DNA of 64,000 nucleotides from Takakia lepidozioides (taxonomy: Eukaryota; Streptophyta; Takakiopsida; Takakiales; Takakiaceae). Positions 11,108 through 22,545 of this stretch are shown piece by piece. Location: NCBI GenBank assembly GCA_030704615.1, contig CM060733.1, forward strand, positions 9,548,001 to 9,612,000, written 5' to 3'. The notes beneath the pieces were generated by a model, which ran no database searches, had not been told where the DNA came from, and worked only from the letters and a program-made list of their open reading frames with translations. The translations under genes and the position numbers were made by a program. How positions within the stretch are numbered: position 1 is the stretch's first letter; every line of letters starts with the position of its first letter.

Positions 11108-14100
11108 ATGTTTCCGCTTCTCACTCAGGCGTTGGCGGGGATCGCAGTGTGCTCCGGGGTTTTTCTGGACGTCCATGCGGACTTCATTCCTAAGGGCCCG
11201 TGCTCTCGTTTCGGTCGTGCCGGAGGCTTCACATCATGCAGCAGACTAAGGGGCTGCTGTGTGGAGCTGAAAGCGGCACCCCCTTTGGCAATGCGCCAAG
11301 TACGGAGTCCCTTGCAAATGGTGGGTATGGTGCCTCCCGAGCCTTCAGGGATGCCAATCAAATTAGGTGATAATACGAGACAATTTCGGGTTTCTGTCTG
11401 GGTTTCACTGTGTTGTATGCAGCGTCTTGGGATTGTGCTTTGGCGTATCCAGCATAAACCTGATCGGATTGTGGTTGAAGGAGCATACAGACAAGGGATG
11501 TAATCGATGTCCGTGCCCTCTTGACATTCTGTGTGTATTTGGTACCCAGGGCAATGCTGGAGCATGGAACAGCGCCGGCATGAGTTTTTCAAAGATCCTT
11601 CACAATGGTGTGGTGATAAGGTGCGCTTTCTTCAAGTAGGATGCGAAGGATCTGTCGAGGAGGGACGTGACTTATCTGGTACAATACAATAATTTGGACT
11701 GGATTGTTTACGTTGTTGAGTTTAGTTAAAATCTCGGTGTGTGTCAGTACCGGAGGTTGTTCTTCCTAAGCAGGGAAAAGTAAGATGTCAAAAGCTTTTT
11801 CCTGGAGTTTGTAAGGTGTGTGGGAGGGTTGACGGTTGTTGTGCGGTCTTAGGAAGCTTTGTTTGAAACTCTGGGCTGCTCAGGTGAATCTGCTCGTTTT
11901 CACAGCCCAATCCGAAATGTCCAGACTACAGACATAAGCAGCACCCTGTGGATTGAGGGTTGGTTGGAATGTTACAGGGTCAAGAACAGTCTGCTGATGG
12001 TGCAAGGATATCAGAGAGCGGTTCAAATGCTGGTGTGAATGGTGGAGCTCCTTTGAAGCTTGAAGATGAAAGTGAGTATTACTTGCAATGAGCCTGATAG
12101 GGGGACAGCTTGGTCATGCACAAGCTTGTTTAGCAACTAAAATTTGGATATGTCTGGATGGTCGTCATAACTCGTCCAGAGTTACTTGCATGAATTGTTG
12201 ACAGTTAACTAGCACTCCTCCATAAAGGAACAAAGTCTTGATGCTCTTGGAGTTTCTGGCACAAAGGTCAACCATGGAGCATGGAACGCACTGGCAGGAA
12301 TTCCTTCAAAATCCTTCACAATGGTGGAACAACCATGTTCACAAGGTATAGCTTTCTTCATATATGATGCAAGAGACTTTCTCTGTTCTGCGAAAGTGGA
12401 TCTTCTTGTCAAAATTGTGGTTCCTGAAAATGCATTGGCCAAGGATGTTTACAAGTTAGTTGGGATGGTAGAACTGTGGTTGCTCAGTTGCACCCTGGTG
12501 GGTTTTACAGACCAATTCAAGATCAGTGGACTACAGACATAAGCAGCACGCACAAGAGGTCCTTCGGATTGAGGGCTGGTTAAATCGTCCTTGGATGAAA
12601 GAAAAGCTAGCTACTTCAATGACACAGTATCAAGCACAATGTGGTCAGGGGCACCTTTTTGAACACATTTAGGCTCGTTGCTACTTTTCCATCATGGGTT
12701 CCTAAAATTAGCTCATTGGGCTGCGTCTGTGGTGGTTTTGAGGGTTTTTGACATGTTACTACAGATGGGGTTGCAGGCAAGTATCAAAAAATCAAAAGTA
12801 GGAAAGAGGAGAAGCTTCGAAGGAAACCTTTTTCAAACCCCAGTCAATTGTGGGACGATCAAGGCAGAAAGGTGAATGCTTGTTACTGCACAGTAGCCAT
12901 AGCAGACAACAAGAAGCATTTGAAGACTTCCTGGCAAATTGTCATCCTCCTCTCCCTACAACATTTTTAAAGCCTTTTCAGCAATCCAGCACTGGAACTA
13001 GTGTATGGTAAGTACAGGTGCAGTGTTTGCCAGATAAATTTTATGTTGTCACTGTGAGCTCCTAGCAGGATCTATGCCTTCTTCTTGTCGAGGCAGGGAT
13101 AGCTGAAGGAGGCAGGATGGAGTGTGTGGGTCCAGATCCATTGGAGAGGGCCGGATTTCAAGCGCAAGAGTACCAGTGAAGCACTGTGCTCTGATAGCTA
13201 CAAGAAACCAGCATTGGCACATAGTCAACTGGAAGCAGCAGCAGCAGCAGCAGAGTTGATGAAAATAGGCACCTCCACCATCACCGCAGCTTCTGAAAGT
13301 GGACCAAGAAAGGGAGTCCTTAAGATCCCCTTTGCCACTAATGTGCATGTGAGGACACTATGTGAGGCAGGGCAACTGCAAGAGGCTCTGCACATTTTGA
13401 ACCAAGGAGGCATTTTGGTGGACTCCAGTACTTATGTCTGTCTCTTGCGTAAGTGCGCGAAGATGAAAGGCCTAGCAGCGGGAAAGCAGGTGCATGCCCA
13501 CATTATCCAAAGTGGGTTCAAGCCAAACCTTTTTCTACAGAACACTCTTGTCAACATGTATGTGAAGTGCGGAAACCTCACAGATGCACAGGGAGTGTTT
13601 GACAAAATGCCTGAACGGAATATGTTTTCGTGGACGATAATGATGGCAGGGTATGCCAAGCAGAGGTGTGGTAAAAAAGCCATTGAGACCTATGAGCAAA
13701 TGACACAGGAAGGTGTAACGCCAGACCAGGTCACGTTCGTTTGCATTCTGAAGGCATGTGCCAGCCTAGCAGCCCTGGAAAAGGGCAAAAAGGTCCATGC
13801 TGAAATCATGAAAGCTGGAATTGTACCAGATATGATTCTGAACAATACCCTTGTGGACATGTATGCAAAATGCGGGAGCATTGAGGATGCAAAGGGAGTG
13901 TTTGAAAATATGGCTGAGCGAGATGTGGTGTCCTGGAATGCAATGGTGGCAGGATATGCCCAGCATGGGTGTGGCATGAAGGCTTTGGAGACCTATGAGC
14001 AGATGATGCGGAAAGGTGTGACTCCTGACCAGGTCACTTTCGGTTGCGCTCTCAAGGCATGTACCAGCCTGGCCTCCCTGGAAAGGGGCAAGGACGTCCA

Positions 14101-16789
14101 TGCTGACTTTATAAAATCTGGCATTGTACCAAATATGATTCTGAACAATATCCTTGTGGACATGTATGCCAAATGTGGGAGCATTGTGGATGCAAAGGTA
14201 GTTTTTGACAACATGGGGAGACGAGATGTGGTGTCATGGAATGCAATGATCACAGGGTATGCCCAGCATGCGTGTGGGATGGAGGCTTTGGAGACATATG
14301 ATCAAATGATGCGGGAAGGGATGCACCCTAACCACATCACGTTCGTTTGCATTTCCAATGTGTGCGCCAGTCTGGCATTCCTGGACAAGGGCAAAAAGGT
14401 CCATGCTGACATCATCAAAATTGGAATTGTACCAGATGTCATTCTGAACAATACCCTCGTGTGCATGTATTCTAAATGTGGAAGCATTGAGGATGCAAAG
14501 GGAGTGTTTCATGGAATTGCTGAACGAGATGTGGTTTCATGGAATGCGATGATTGCAGGGTATGCCCACCATGGATATGGGGTGGAGGCTCTGCAGACAT
14601 ATGAGCAAATGAGACAAGAAGGGGTAAAACCGGACCATGTCACGTTCATTTGCATTTGCAATGCATGTGCAAGCCTGGCAACCTTGGAAAGGGGCAGTGA
14701 GGCAGGACATCTGAAAGAGGCTCTGGACATTTTGAACCAAGGAGGCATTTTGGAAGACTCAAATACTCAGGTTTGTCAGTTGTGTAACTGCACGAAGATT
14801 AAATGCCTAGAAGCAGGAAAGCAGGTGCACACCCACATTATCCAAAGTGGAATCAAGCCAAATGTTTTTTTACACAACGCCCTTGTCAACATGTATATCA
14901 AATGTGGGAGCATTTTGGATGCACACCAAGTGTATGACAAAATGCCTGAACGAAATATGTTTTCAAGGACTATAATGATGGCAGGATATAGCAAACATGG
15001 GTACTGTAGGAAGGCCTTTGAGACCTATGAGCAAATGATAAATGAAGGTGTGATGCCCGACCAGGTCACATTTGTTTGCGTTCTCAAGGCGTGCGCCAGC
15101 CTGTCAGCACTGGAAAAGGGGAAAGGGGTCCATGCTGACATCATTAAAGCTGGAATTCTGTCAAATGTTTTTGTGGACACGGCCCTCATGGACATGTATG
15201 CCAAATGTGGGAGTATCAAGGATGCGAAGTCTGTGTTTGACAATATGGCTGAACGAAATGTGGTATCGTGGAATGCAATGATCGCAGGATATACTCAGCA
15301 CGGATGTGGGATGGAAGCTTTGGAGATATATGAGCAAATGATGCGGGAAGAGGTGAAGCCTGACCAGGTCACATTTGTCTGCATTTGCAATGCGTGTGCC
15401 AGCCTGGCAGCCCTGGAGAGCGGCAAAAAGGTCCATGATGACATCATGAAAGTAGGAATTGCACCAAATATAATTCTGGACAATTCTCTCGTGCACATGT
15501 ATGCCAAATGCGGGAGCATTGAGGATGCAAAGGTAGTCTTCAACAATATGACTGAACGAGATGTGGTGTCATGGAGTGCAATGATTGCAGGATATGCTCA
15601 GCATGGGTGTGCGATGGAGGCTTTGGATATGTATGAGCAAATGATCCGGGAAGGCGTGAAGCCAAACCAGGTCACATTCGTGTGTGTTGGCAATGCGTGT
15701 GCCAGGTTGGCAGCCCTGGAAAAGGGCAAACAGGTCCACGCTGACATCATGAAAGCTAAAATAGTACAAGATATCATTCTGTACAATACCCTTGTGGACA
15801 TGTATGCCAAATGCGGTAGCATTGAGGATGCAAGGCAAGTGTTCGACAGTATGGCTGAACGAGATGTGGTGTCGTGGAGTACGATGATTGCAGGATATGC
15901 CCATCATGGTTATCATAGGGATGCCCTGCAATTGTTTGAAGAAATGCAAAATGAAGGGTTGAAGCCTGACAGTGTCACATTTATGTGTGTTCTCTCTGCA
16001 TGTAGCCATGTTGGTCTAGTGGATGAAGGAAAACACTACTTCGAATCCCTGAGTAAAGATCATGGCCTCACTCCTACAGTGGAGCATTTTAGCTGCATGG
16101 TGGACCTTCTTGGCCGTGCAGGGCAATTGAATGAGGCAGAGGACTTCATCAAGAAAATGCAAATTAAACCAGATGTTGTGGTGTGGAAAGCCTTGCTTGG
16201 TTCCTGCAGAATTCATGGTAATGTAAAGGTTGGCGAACGTGCAGCAAAATTTATTCTGAAATGGAATCCAGAGGATGCTGGAACTTACGTGTTGCTTTCA
16301 AACATCTATGCTGCAGCTGGCAGGTGGGATGATAGTGCAAAGGTGAGAAAAATGATGAAGGTGAGAGGTATTAGAAAGGAGGCAGGTCGCTCCTGCATTG
16401 AGGTCGGTAACCGGGTGCACACGTTTGTTGTGGATGATCAGTTGCATCCACAACTCAAGGAAATCCATGCTGAGCTGAGAAGACTGTCTGGGCGAATGAG
16501 GGAGGCAGGGTATGTACCTGACACCCACTTTGTGTTGCATGATGTGGAGGAGGAGCAGAAGGAACGCTCTCTTTGCCACCACAGTGAGAAGCTGGCCATT
16601 GCTTTTGGACTGATCAGCACACTCCCTGGTGCACCTCTCCGTGTTATCAAGAACCTCCGGGTGTGTGGTGACTGCCACACAGCCACCAAGTTCATCTCAA
16701 AGATTACTGGGCGAGCAATTGTTGTACGAGATGCGAATCGGTTTCACCACTTTGAAGATGGGGTTTGTTCCTGTGCAGAGTTCTGGTGA
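11108..16789 (+). CDS. Gene A: OSB-type PDF motifs fused to PPR-E-DYW protein (1403 aa if exons 3-4 are skipped)
   Basis: Proposed exons: 11108-11366, 11550-11620, 12511-12643, 12777-12871 and 13136-16789; two further exon-like blocks at 11906-12071 and 12267-12345 are broken. Exon 1 encodes an Arg/Ser/Ala-rich transit-peptide-like leader. Exons 2 and 12511-12643 splice in phase 0 into one PDF motif (FFKDPSQW, then DYRHK and RPWMKEKL). Exon 12777-12871 and the start of the last exon form another (NPSQLWDD, then PDFKRK). The last exon then carries eight P-L-S PPR triplets (about residues 258-1140), E/E+ domains and a DYW deaminase with CHHSEKLAIAF, CGDCH and a terminal CAEFW. PPR-DYW proteins perform C-to-U RNA editing in organelles; PDF motifs bind single-stranded DNA in OSB proteins. 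There is no ATG near the 5' end of the last exon, which supports the splicing model. The donor at 12644 (GTCAGG) is weak. Confidence 0.75.
11906..12345 (+). pseudogene. Two dead PDF-motif exons within gene A
   Basis: The block 11906-12071 matches exon 3 of gene B (second half of a PDF motif plus an acidic, Gly-rich linker ending GAAGATGAAA before GTGAGT). It is 42 nt shorter and has an in-frame TGA at 11954-11956, after two deletions that together keep the exon a multiple of three shorter. The block 12267-12345 matches exon 4 of gene B (first half of the next PDF motif). It lacks one base near 12288 (ATGGAAC then GCACTGG), so its WQEFLQNPSQWW reading is out of frame. Both keep good splice sites. 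The pair starts in phase 0 and ends in phase 0, so joint skipping leaves gene A open. Confidence 0.8.
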
Positions 16790-17394
16790 AAAGGTCTTCC
16801 GCCTTATAAGGTGTGTCTTGCTTGTGTCGGTTAAACTACGCAGCTGGTTGGTTCATTCACCATTCCCTGGGTGCTCACCAGTTGAAAGCCAGCCTGAAAT
16901 AGCAACATCCTCCTGCAGGCCTTACCTGTTGGTATACATGGTGGGCTAGATCATGCTAGAGGACAAAATGTGGATGCTTGTATCCCTGCTTTAGCTCATA
17001 GTTGGCAGTAGATGCGACGCACGGCTCTTGCTTTGACATGATTCAACCGGTTACCTTTTTCTTCCCTGTCACTGTACCATTCCAGAAATGGTTCTGAGGG
17101 TCTCCCATTGATTGGCAGTCATAGCATGGATGGATAGAGGGTTTATTTTGGATTAAATATCCTCGGGATTGCACCTCTTTGTCCCGCCATCTCTTTCCTC
17201 CAATAGGGCCTCTCTTTCTACCCCTTCTTCCTTTTCTATCTTCCTAATGTATCTCTCTCCTTTCTTCTGCTATGTATGTAAATATGTGTATATATTTGTA
17301 TATAGTAGACGACGAATGCAAGCTATATGCACATAGATGGGATTATACAAATCTTTTATTTTATTTTGTTTCTATTTTTTTTGGAAAGAAAGGT
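16790..17394. other. 3' flank of gene A and 5' junction of a LINE
   Basis: No gene is recognised. This stretch should contain the gene A 3' UTR. A pyrimidine-rich tract (about 17180-17270) and a T-rich run at 17355-17385 precede the truncated LINE. Confidence 0.5.
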
Positions 17395-19312
17395 GGAGCA
17401 ATCAGAAGCCATTAACCAAGCCATACAAACATGGATCCAATCTCACCCTGTTAAAATTGGCCAGCAGGAAGCCGCTGCATTGGACGGGGCATTCACGGAA
17501 TCTGAGCTAGGTTTAGCTCTGGAATCTATGTCAAAGCCCAAAGCACCAGAAGACGGAATGCCAATGGAGTTTTATAAACTGATGTGGCAACACATCTCTG
17601 CCGACTTCTGTAAAATGGCCAATGCCATCACGGACGCCGGGGAAATGCCCAAAGAGTTGTCACAAGGGGTAATAGAGCTTCTTTTAAAAAAGGGAGAGAG
17701 AAAGGACATAGCCAACTACAGGCCAATCACCCTTCTCAACGTCTCGTATAAATTCATCGCTAAATCCCTCGTCCTTCGCCTTCAGCCTCTGTTGCCCTCA
17801 CTCATTAGATGAAGCCAGACTGGCTTCATCAAAGGCAGATTCATCCTAGACAACATATTGCTTGCTCACGAAACTCATTCCTATGCCCAAGACAATAACC
17901 AAGCAATTGCCATGCTACTCCTTGATTTTGAAAAGGCATTTGATAAAGTAGAATGGCCCCTCCTAATGTCTTCAATGCTGAAAGTAGGGCTATCCCCTGA
18001 CTTCTGCAAATGGGTCTCAATCTTGCTCCAGAATGCCTCCAGCAGAGTGATGGTCAATGGCTTCTTATCCTCACCCTTTCAGCTGCAGCGCTCGGTTAGA
18101 CAGGGCTGCCCTTTGGCACCCTTCATATTTCTTATAGTGGCTGACTCCCTTGGTCATCTCTTGGAATGCAATGCAGAAATCAGGGGCCTTACAATCCCTA
18201 GCCAGCATCCCAACCAGCTGAATATCAAATCATCAATGTTTGTGGATGATACCGTGCTTTACCTCGACACTAGCCCTCGCAACCTGGAAAAAGCAATATC
18301 CACCTTGGACACCTTCTGCCTGACATCCGGCTTCAATGTAAAATGGGGAAAAAAGGTTGTTGTGTTGGTTGGGGATAGATCTGAGTCAGAAATTGGAGAT
18401 AATCCCATTTGGGGCCAAGAGCTAGGGCTCAAATGGCTCAAAATCGGGGAAAGTACCAAGCTATTAGGTTTTCCATTCGGTGTTAACCTTTCGGAAGAGC
18501 AAAGAATAGGACCAATCATAGACAAGCTGAAACGCGAACTTGTTTCCTGGGGATCCAGACACCTCTCTCTCATTGGAAGCGCACTGATAGCCAACTAGGT
18601 TATTATGGCCAGCATTTGGTACTTTGCTTCCGTGTGGAGCCCATCCCCAGCCTACTTAAAAGAAATGAGGAGAATCATAAGAAATTTTGTTTGGGGAGCA
18701 AGCTCCAATACTCGGCACGTCAGACCTGCAATTTCGTGGGCCCAAATCTGCAGCAAAAGAAAGCTAGGGGGGCTTGGTATCTTGGATCCAGCCAACCAAA
18801 TAGATGCCTTACTTGGAAAATGGATCTTGAGACTATTGGGACCCTATTCTTCCTGGTGGAAACCACTGGTTCTGAGGCATATCCTTCAAAGCTCCCCCCT
18901 GAAAAATGCTCAGTGGTCAAGCTCAGTTTGTTGGATTGTTAATGGTTTCAAGCATAAACAGCCTAGCTCTCTGCTATGGAAAGTAATATGGAAAGCATGG
19001 GGCAGGTTGAGGCCATACCTCATCAAAGGGGAGCCCTCATCTTACGAGGAAGTCATTCGTCAACATCTTTTCCTTAACTCCAACACTCACAACCAGATTG
19101 ACCGTGGATCTGCGAAGAGGTGGTCTGCCTGGGATCACCATGGAATTGCACAGATCGGACTCAGTGTCGGGCTCAGCACTATGGTGCACATAAACCAGAT
19201 TGTAGGAGCAGCAAGAGGAAATGCAGGTTATGTCAACATCATCCAGACCATCCGTGCATCTTGGATATGCATCCTCCAGCAGGGGCTGTTGCTTCCATTG
19301 CCCGACACTTGA
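17395..19312 (+). mobile_element. 5'-truncated LINE (non-LTR) reverse transcriptase fragment
   Basis: One reading frame runs from about 17395 to 19312, broken only by TGA at 17810-17812 and TAG at 18596-18598. It encodes the RT of an L1-like plant LINE: the NYRPITLLNVSYKFIAK block, GFIKGRFILDNILLAHE, LLLDFEKAFDKVEW (first catalytic Asp), QGCPLAPFIFLIVADSL, and the catalytic FVDDTVLYL at about 18240. It continues into the thumb and connection region (MASIWYFASVW, FVWGA). The N-terminal endonuclease is absent and the 3' end is cut, so it is a dead-on-arrival insertion. Both stops are one C-to-T change from a sense codon. A relative is at 22546-24060. Confidence 0.85.
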
Positions 19313-22300
19313 GGTACATGCTCAGCCAGACCTAATCAGGTCATTTACGTGATTCAGCAGCATTCAAATCACTGGCCTCGCTATGCGCTGCTGCCCTCAA
19401 TCAAACATCCTACACCTCATTCAAGCTCGTCACATCATCACAGAAGTACACACTGAATACACACTGATCACTGATACTCATACTCATATTGCTCCCTCTT
19501 CTAAGTTGCGTGCAACCTTTTTATACTATGCTCGAAAGAACCGTTACAGTCTGCGGTCGTTAATGACCGTTTGCCTAACTGCCTACACAACCTAAAAGGT
19601 TTGCTAAAAAAAGTGGCTCGTTGCAATAGTCGTGAGCCATAGTGGTAAACGGTCCACTACTCCCTCTATCGGCTAAAGCCGATGCTAACGTGGCCGTGTG
19701 ATATCGTGGTTCACGGCCCACGGTCACTACACTACCCACTACTGCTCCCGTGGTAATGTACCCTTGTTCCGCCATTTGCTAAGTACCGCGTACTTAGCCT
19801 TTTTTGCCTATGACTAGGTAGTGTATACCAATCACTACCCGGTATGTCCCGTTGTGACCCTCGCTGTCTGGCCCTCGTAGCATAGCCGTTATCAAGGTCC
19901 AACGGGAACTTCAACGGGACATCAAAGGAGGGAACTTCTCCCCTGTCAGAGTATGCCAATGGTCAACCAATGAAAAGCTCATGAACCTCGCTAAGCCTCC
20001 GGGGTCAACCTTAATCGCTTGGATTAAGGCAAATACATTTGTATGGATTGGGGGCAAACCTATCAACTCCACCACAACTTCATCACCTCATGGGCAATGC
20101 ATGGAATCGTATGCACAAGCCCTTCGCCAGCAACCTACATTTGGAGTTCCATCCCTCAAGAATGGAGAAATTGCAACTCGCCACTGCCCTGAATCGCCAG
20201 ACTTCGACTGCGACATCAACTGGAAACACATCAAGGGCAAGAGCTCAACTTCGATCACTGATCACATCGTCTCTCTTCCCGGGCTCTCCAGAATGCTCTT
20301 CAAAGTCCTCACAAGGCAGGCAGTTACAAATTTTGATCCTTCTTCGTAGGGGTACATCACAGCACTTAGTTTTCTGCGTTTATGCATCATTGAACTGCAT
20401 GGGGTATGGCTGACTATGGTCGCATGTCCTCTCATCCCCAGACCTTTTTGGTCCTTGTCATGCCGGTTCGGCAGTCTCTCTTGATTATGTCTTGGGCTCG
20501 TCCCTCATCCCATGGATGTGTATCATGCCTTATGGCATCAATGGGGTTAATTTTTCCCCAAAAATTAATCAATTGGCCAACGTTTTATTATTATTTAAAA
20601 AAAAGAAAAAAAGGTGGAGCTAACCCTTAAGTGCCAAAACTCATTTTCACCCTCTCGTGGAAAAACATGACCCTGGCCCACAAAAAAAAAATTAGAGAAT
20701 CTTTGTGTCCTTGTAAAACTGACCGTTGGAATTACTTCCCACCTACCCCACCTCCTACATACCACAAAAAGTTTCATCCAAATCCAACTGCCAGATCTGA
20801 AGATTATGAAGTGCAGAGTGGGGACAAAAACAAATCTCCACTAAGACATAGGTGCCAAGAAAAACAGTTTTTTGCTCGTATTTGGGCAGTTTTTCTTTTT
20901 TCTGTTTGAGAGTCTCAAGAATGTTGTTCCATACCTGATAACACACATTCTCAAAACTTTTCAGTTTTTCCTGAAATGTTCTCAAGTGGGCTCCTTTGTA
21001 GGACAAATTGGGGGTCAAAATATGCCATTTTTTTTGGGCAGGCCAAAATCTCTCTTCCTAAAATTATACAAAAAAAAATCAGCCGGTCAAACCCTGTTGA
21101 AATGTCATGGGCATTCATATGAAGTCCCCGAAAAACTTTGGGACCAATCAGCCAATGCCACCGCATCTTTAGGTTCCCTGCCCAAGACTTCAAATGGCAT
21201 ACCTATGTTATAGCCTGCAGGCCTAGGATAGCCCAGAAGGGCACGGGTTTGGGAGCTCCTCTGGCTACCCGGCCCTGCTTTCATGCCCTGCTTTCATGGG
21301 GGGCCACTCCACCCGCAACCCTATCAAACCCTTGCCCTAGGTTTGGGCCACCCCTCATGGGAGTTTTCTCGAGCCGCGAGCTCTGCCGCCATCGCGGCTG
21401 CACTCCCTCCAGCCCGCCCTGCAATGAGCCCATCGTAGCCGCCCATCTCTTTATCGGGTATCATTCATTCACCTAACCTGACCGCAGTTGCCATGTCAGC
21501 AACTTGGGCAGGTTAGGGGTCCCAAAATGGCCTCAAAAAGCTGAGTTGGCCCCCTTCCAATTGGTTCAGACCCCTACCCCTTTAGGCATTGACCAATTGG
21601 CCAATGCCATATGAAGGGGGGCCCGATTATCTGTTTGAGAGCAAAAAAGGGCCAATCAGCCTTAACCACAGGAAGTTATGGCTGGTAAAGCTAACCCAAC
21701 TGACCCAAAACGGGTTGGTTTGACACTGAAGGGTTAAGGGAGAATCAATGAGGAGGGGAGTAAATAACACTTCACATTTGCTAGTGTATAGTGTGCACAA
21801 GCAGGGGAGTACGCTACTAAACTTCTTTCAACATTTATGGTAGTTTGACGTTTATAGAGGTAATATTTATCCAGGGTGGAGTCCGGACGGATGGAGTATG
21901 GACTGGGGCAGTCTTGACCAGTAGCCGGACCGGCTGGTATTGGCAATTCCATTACTATGGTTGATAACCAGACCGGCTGGTATTGCCAAGGCAATACCTG
22001 TCCAATACCCGTATTATGGGCAAAAACATGGACTATACCATGGTATGGATAGGAAATTGGGTGGGTACACAAGATGTTAGGGGTAAGAGGGTGCATATGT
22101 TAGGGAGGGCATGTCTAGCCCCAAGGGCCCGCCGTTATTATTCATTTCTTAGCACATGCAGGGCGGGCCAACCCCTATTCTTCAAGACAATATGAGTGAT
22201 GAATATGAGGACCTCAATGCAGATGTTGGTTTATATGAAGATGAGGGTTGCAATCAGTCTTCTTTTAACTAAGCTTGCTTCACTTTGCTTACTAAAATTT

Positions 22301-22545
22301 GCAACGTAGTTATGCAAAGTCTGAATTTTGCAACATAATAATTAATTTCTTTGTGAAATCAACTATGTTTCTAAATTCAATTAAGGACATATTAATGATT
22401 TAATGGTTATTTTAATTTTAATTTTAATTATTTATATCCACCGGATGGTATTAGATTGGAATACCCATCCTATTGATACTCATCCGCAAATGATAAGTGG
22501 TGCCACGGTTTTTGGGCCCTGAAGGGGGCTGGTGGAAGCTACTGG
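19313..22545. other. Gene-poor stretch between LINE fragments
   Basis: I find no open frame here with recognisable family features. The content is low-complexity runs (A-rich at about 20580-20615 and 21065-21080) and repeat-like DNA near 21230-21720. A short frame ending EDLNADVGLYEDEGCNQSSFN at about 22202-22270 could be the tail of a DNA transposase, but I cannot support that. Confidence 0.45.

Noticed and set aside
13225-16700. Many minus-strand open frames of 60-150 codons across PPR genes A and B
   Set aside because: They mirror the repetitive PPR coding on the plus strand, recur at the same place in each triplet and have no domain features of their own.
20630-21220. Overlapping frames on both strands, including a Phe/Lys-rich plus-strand frame
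   Set aside because: Composition is low complexity, no domain is visible, and the frames mirror each other across strands.
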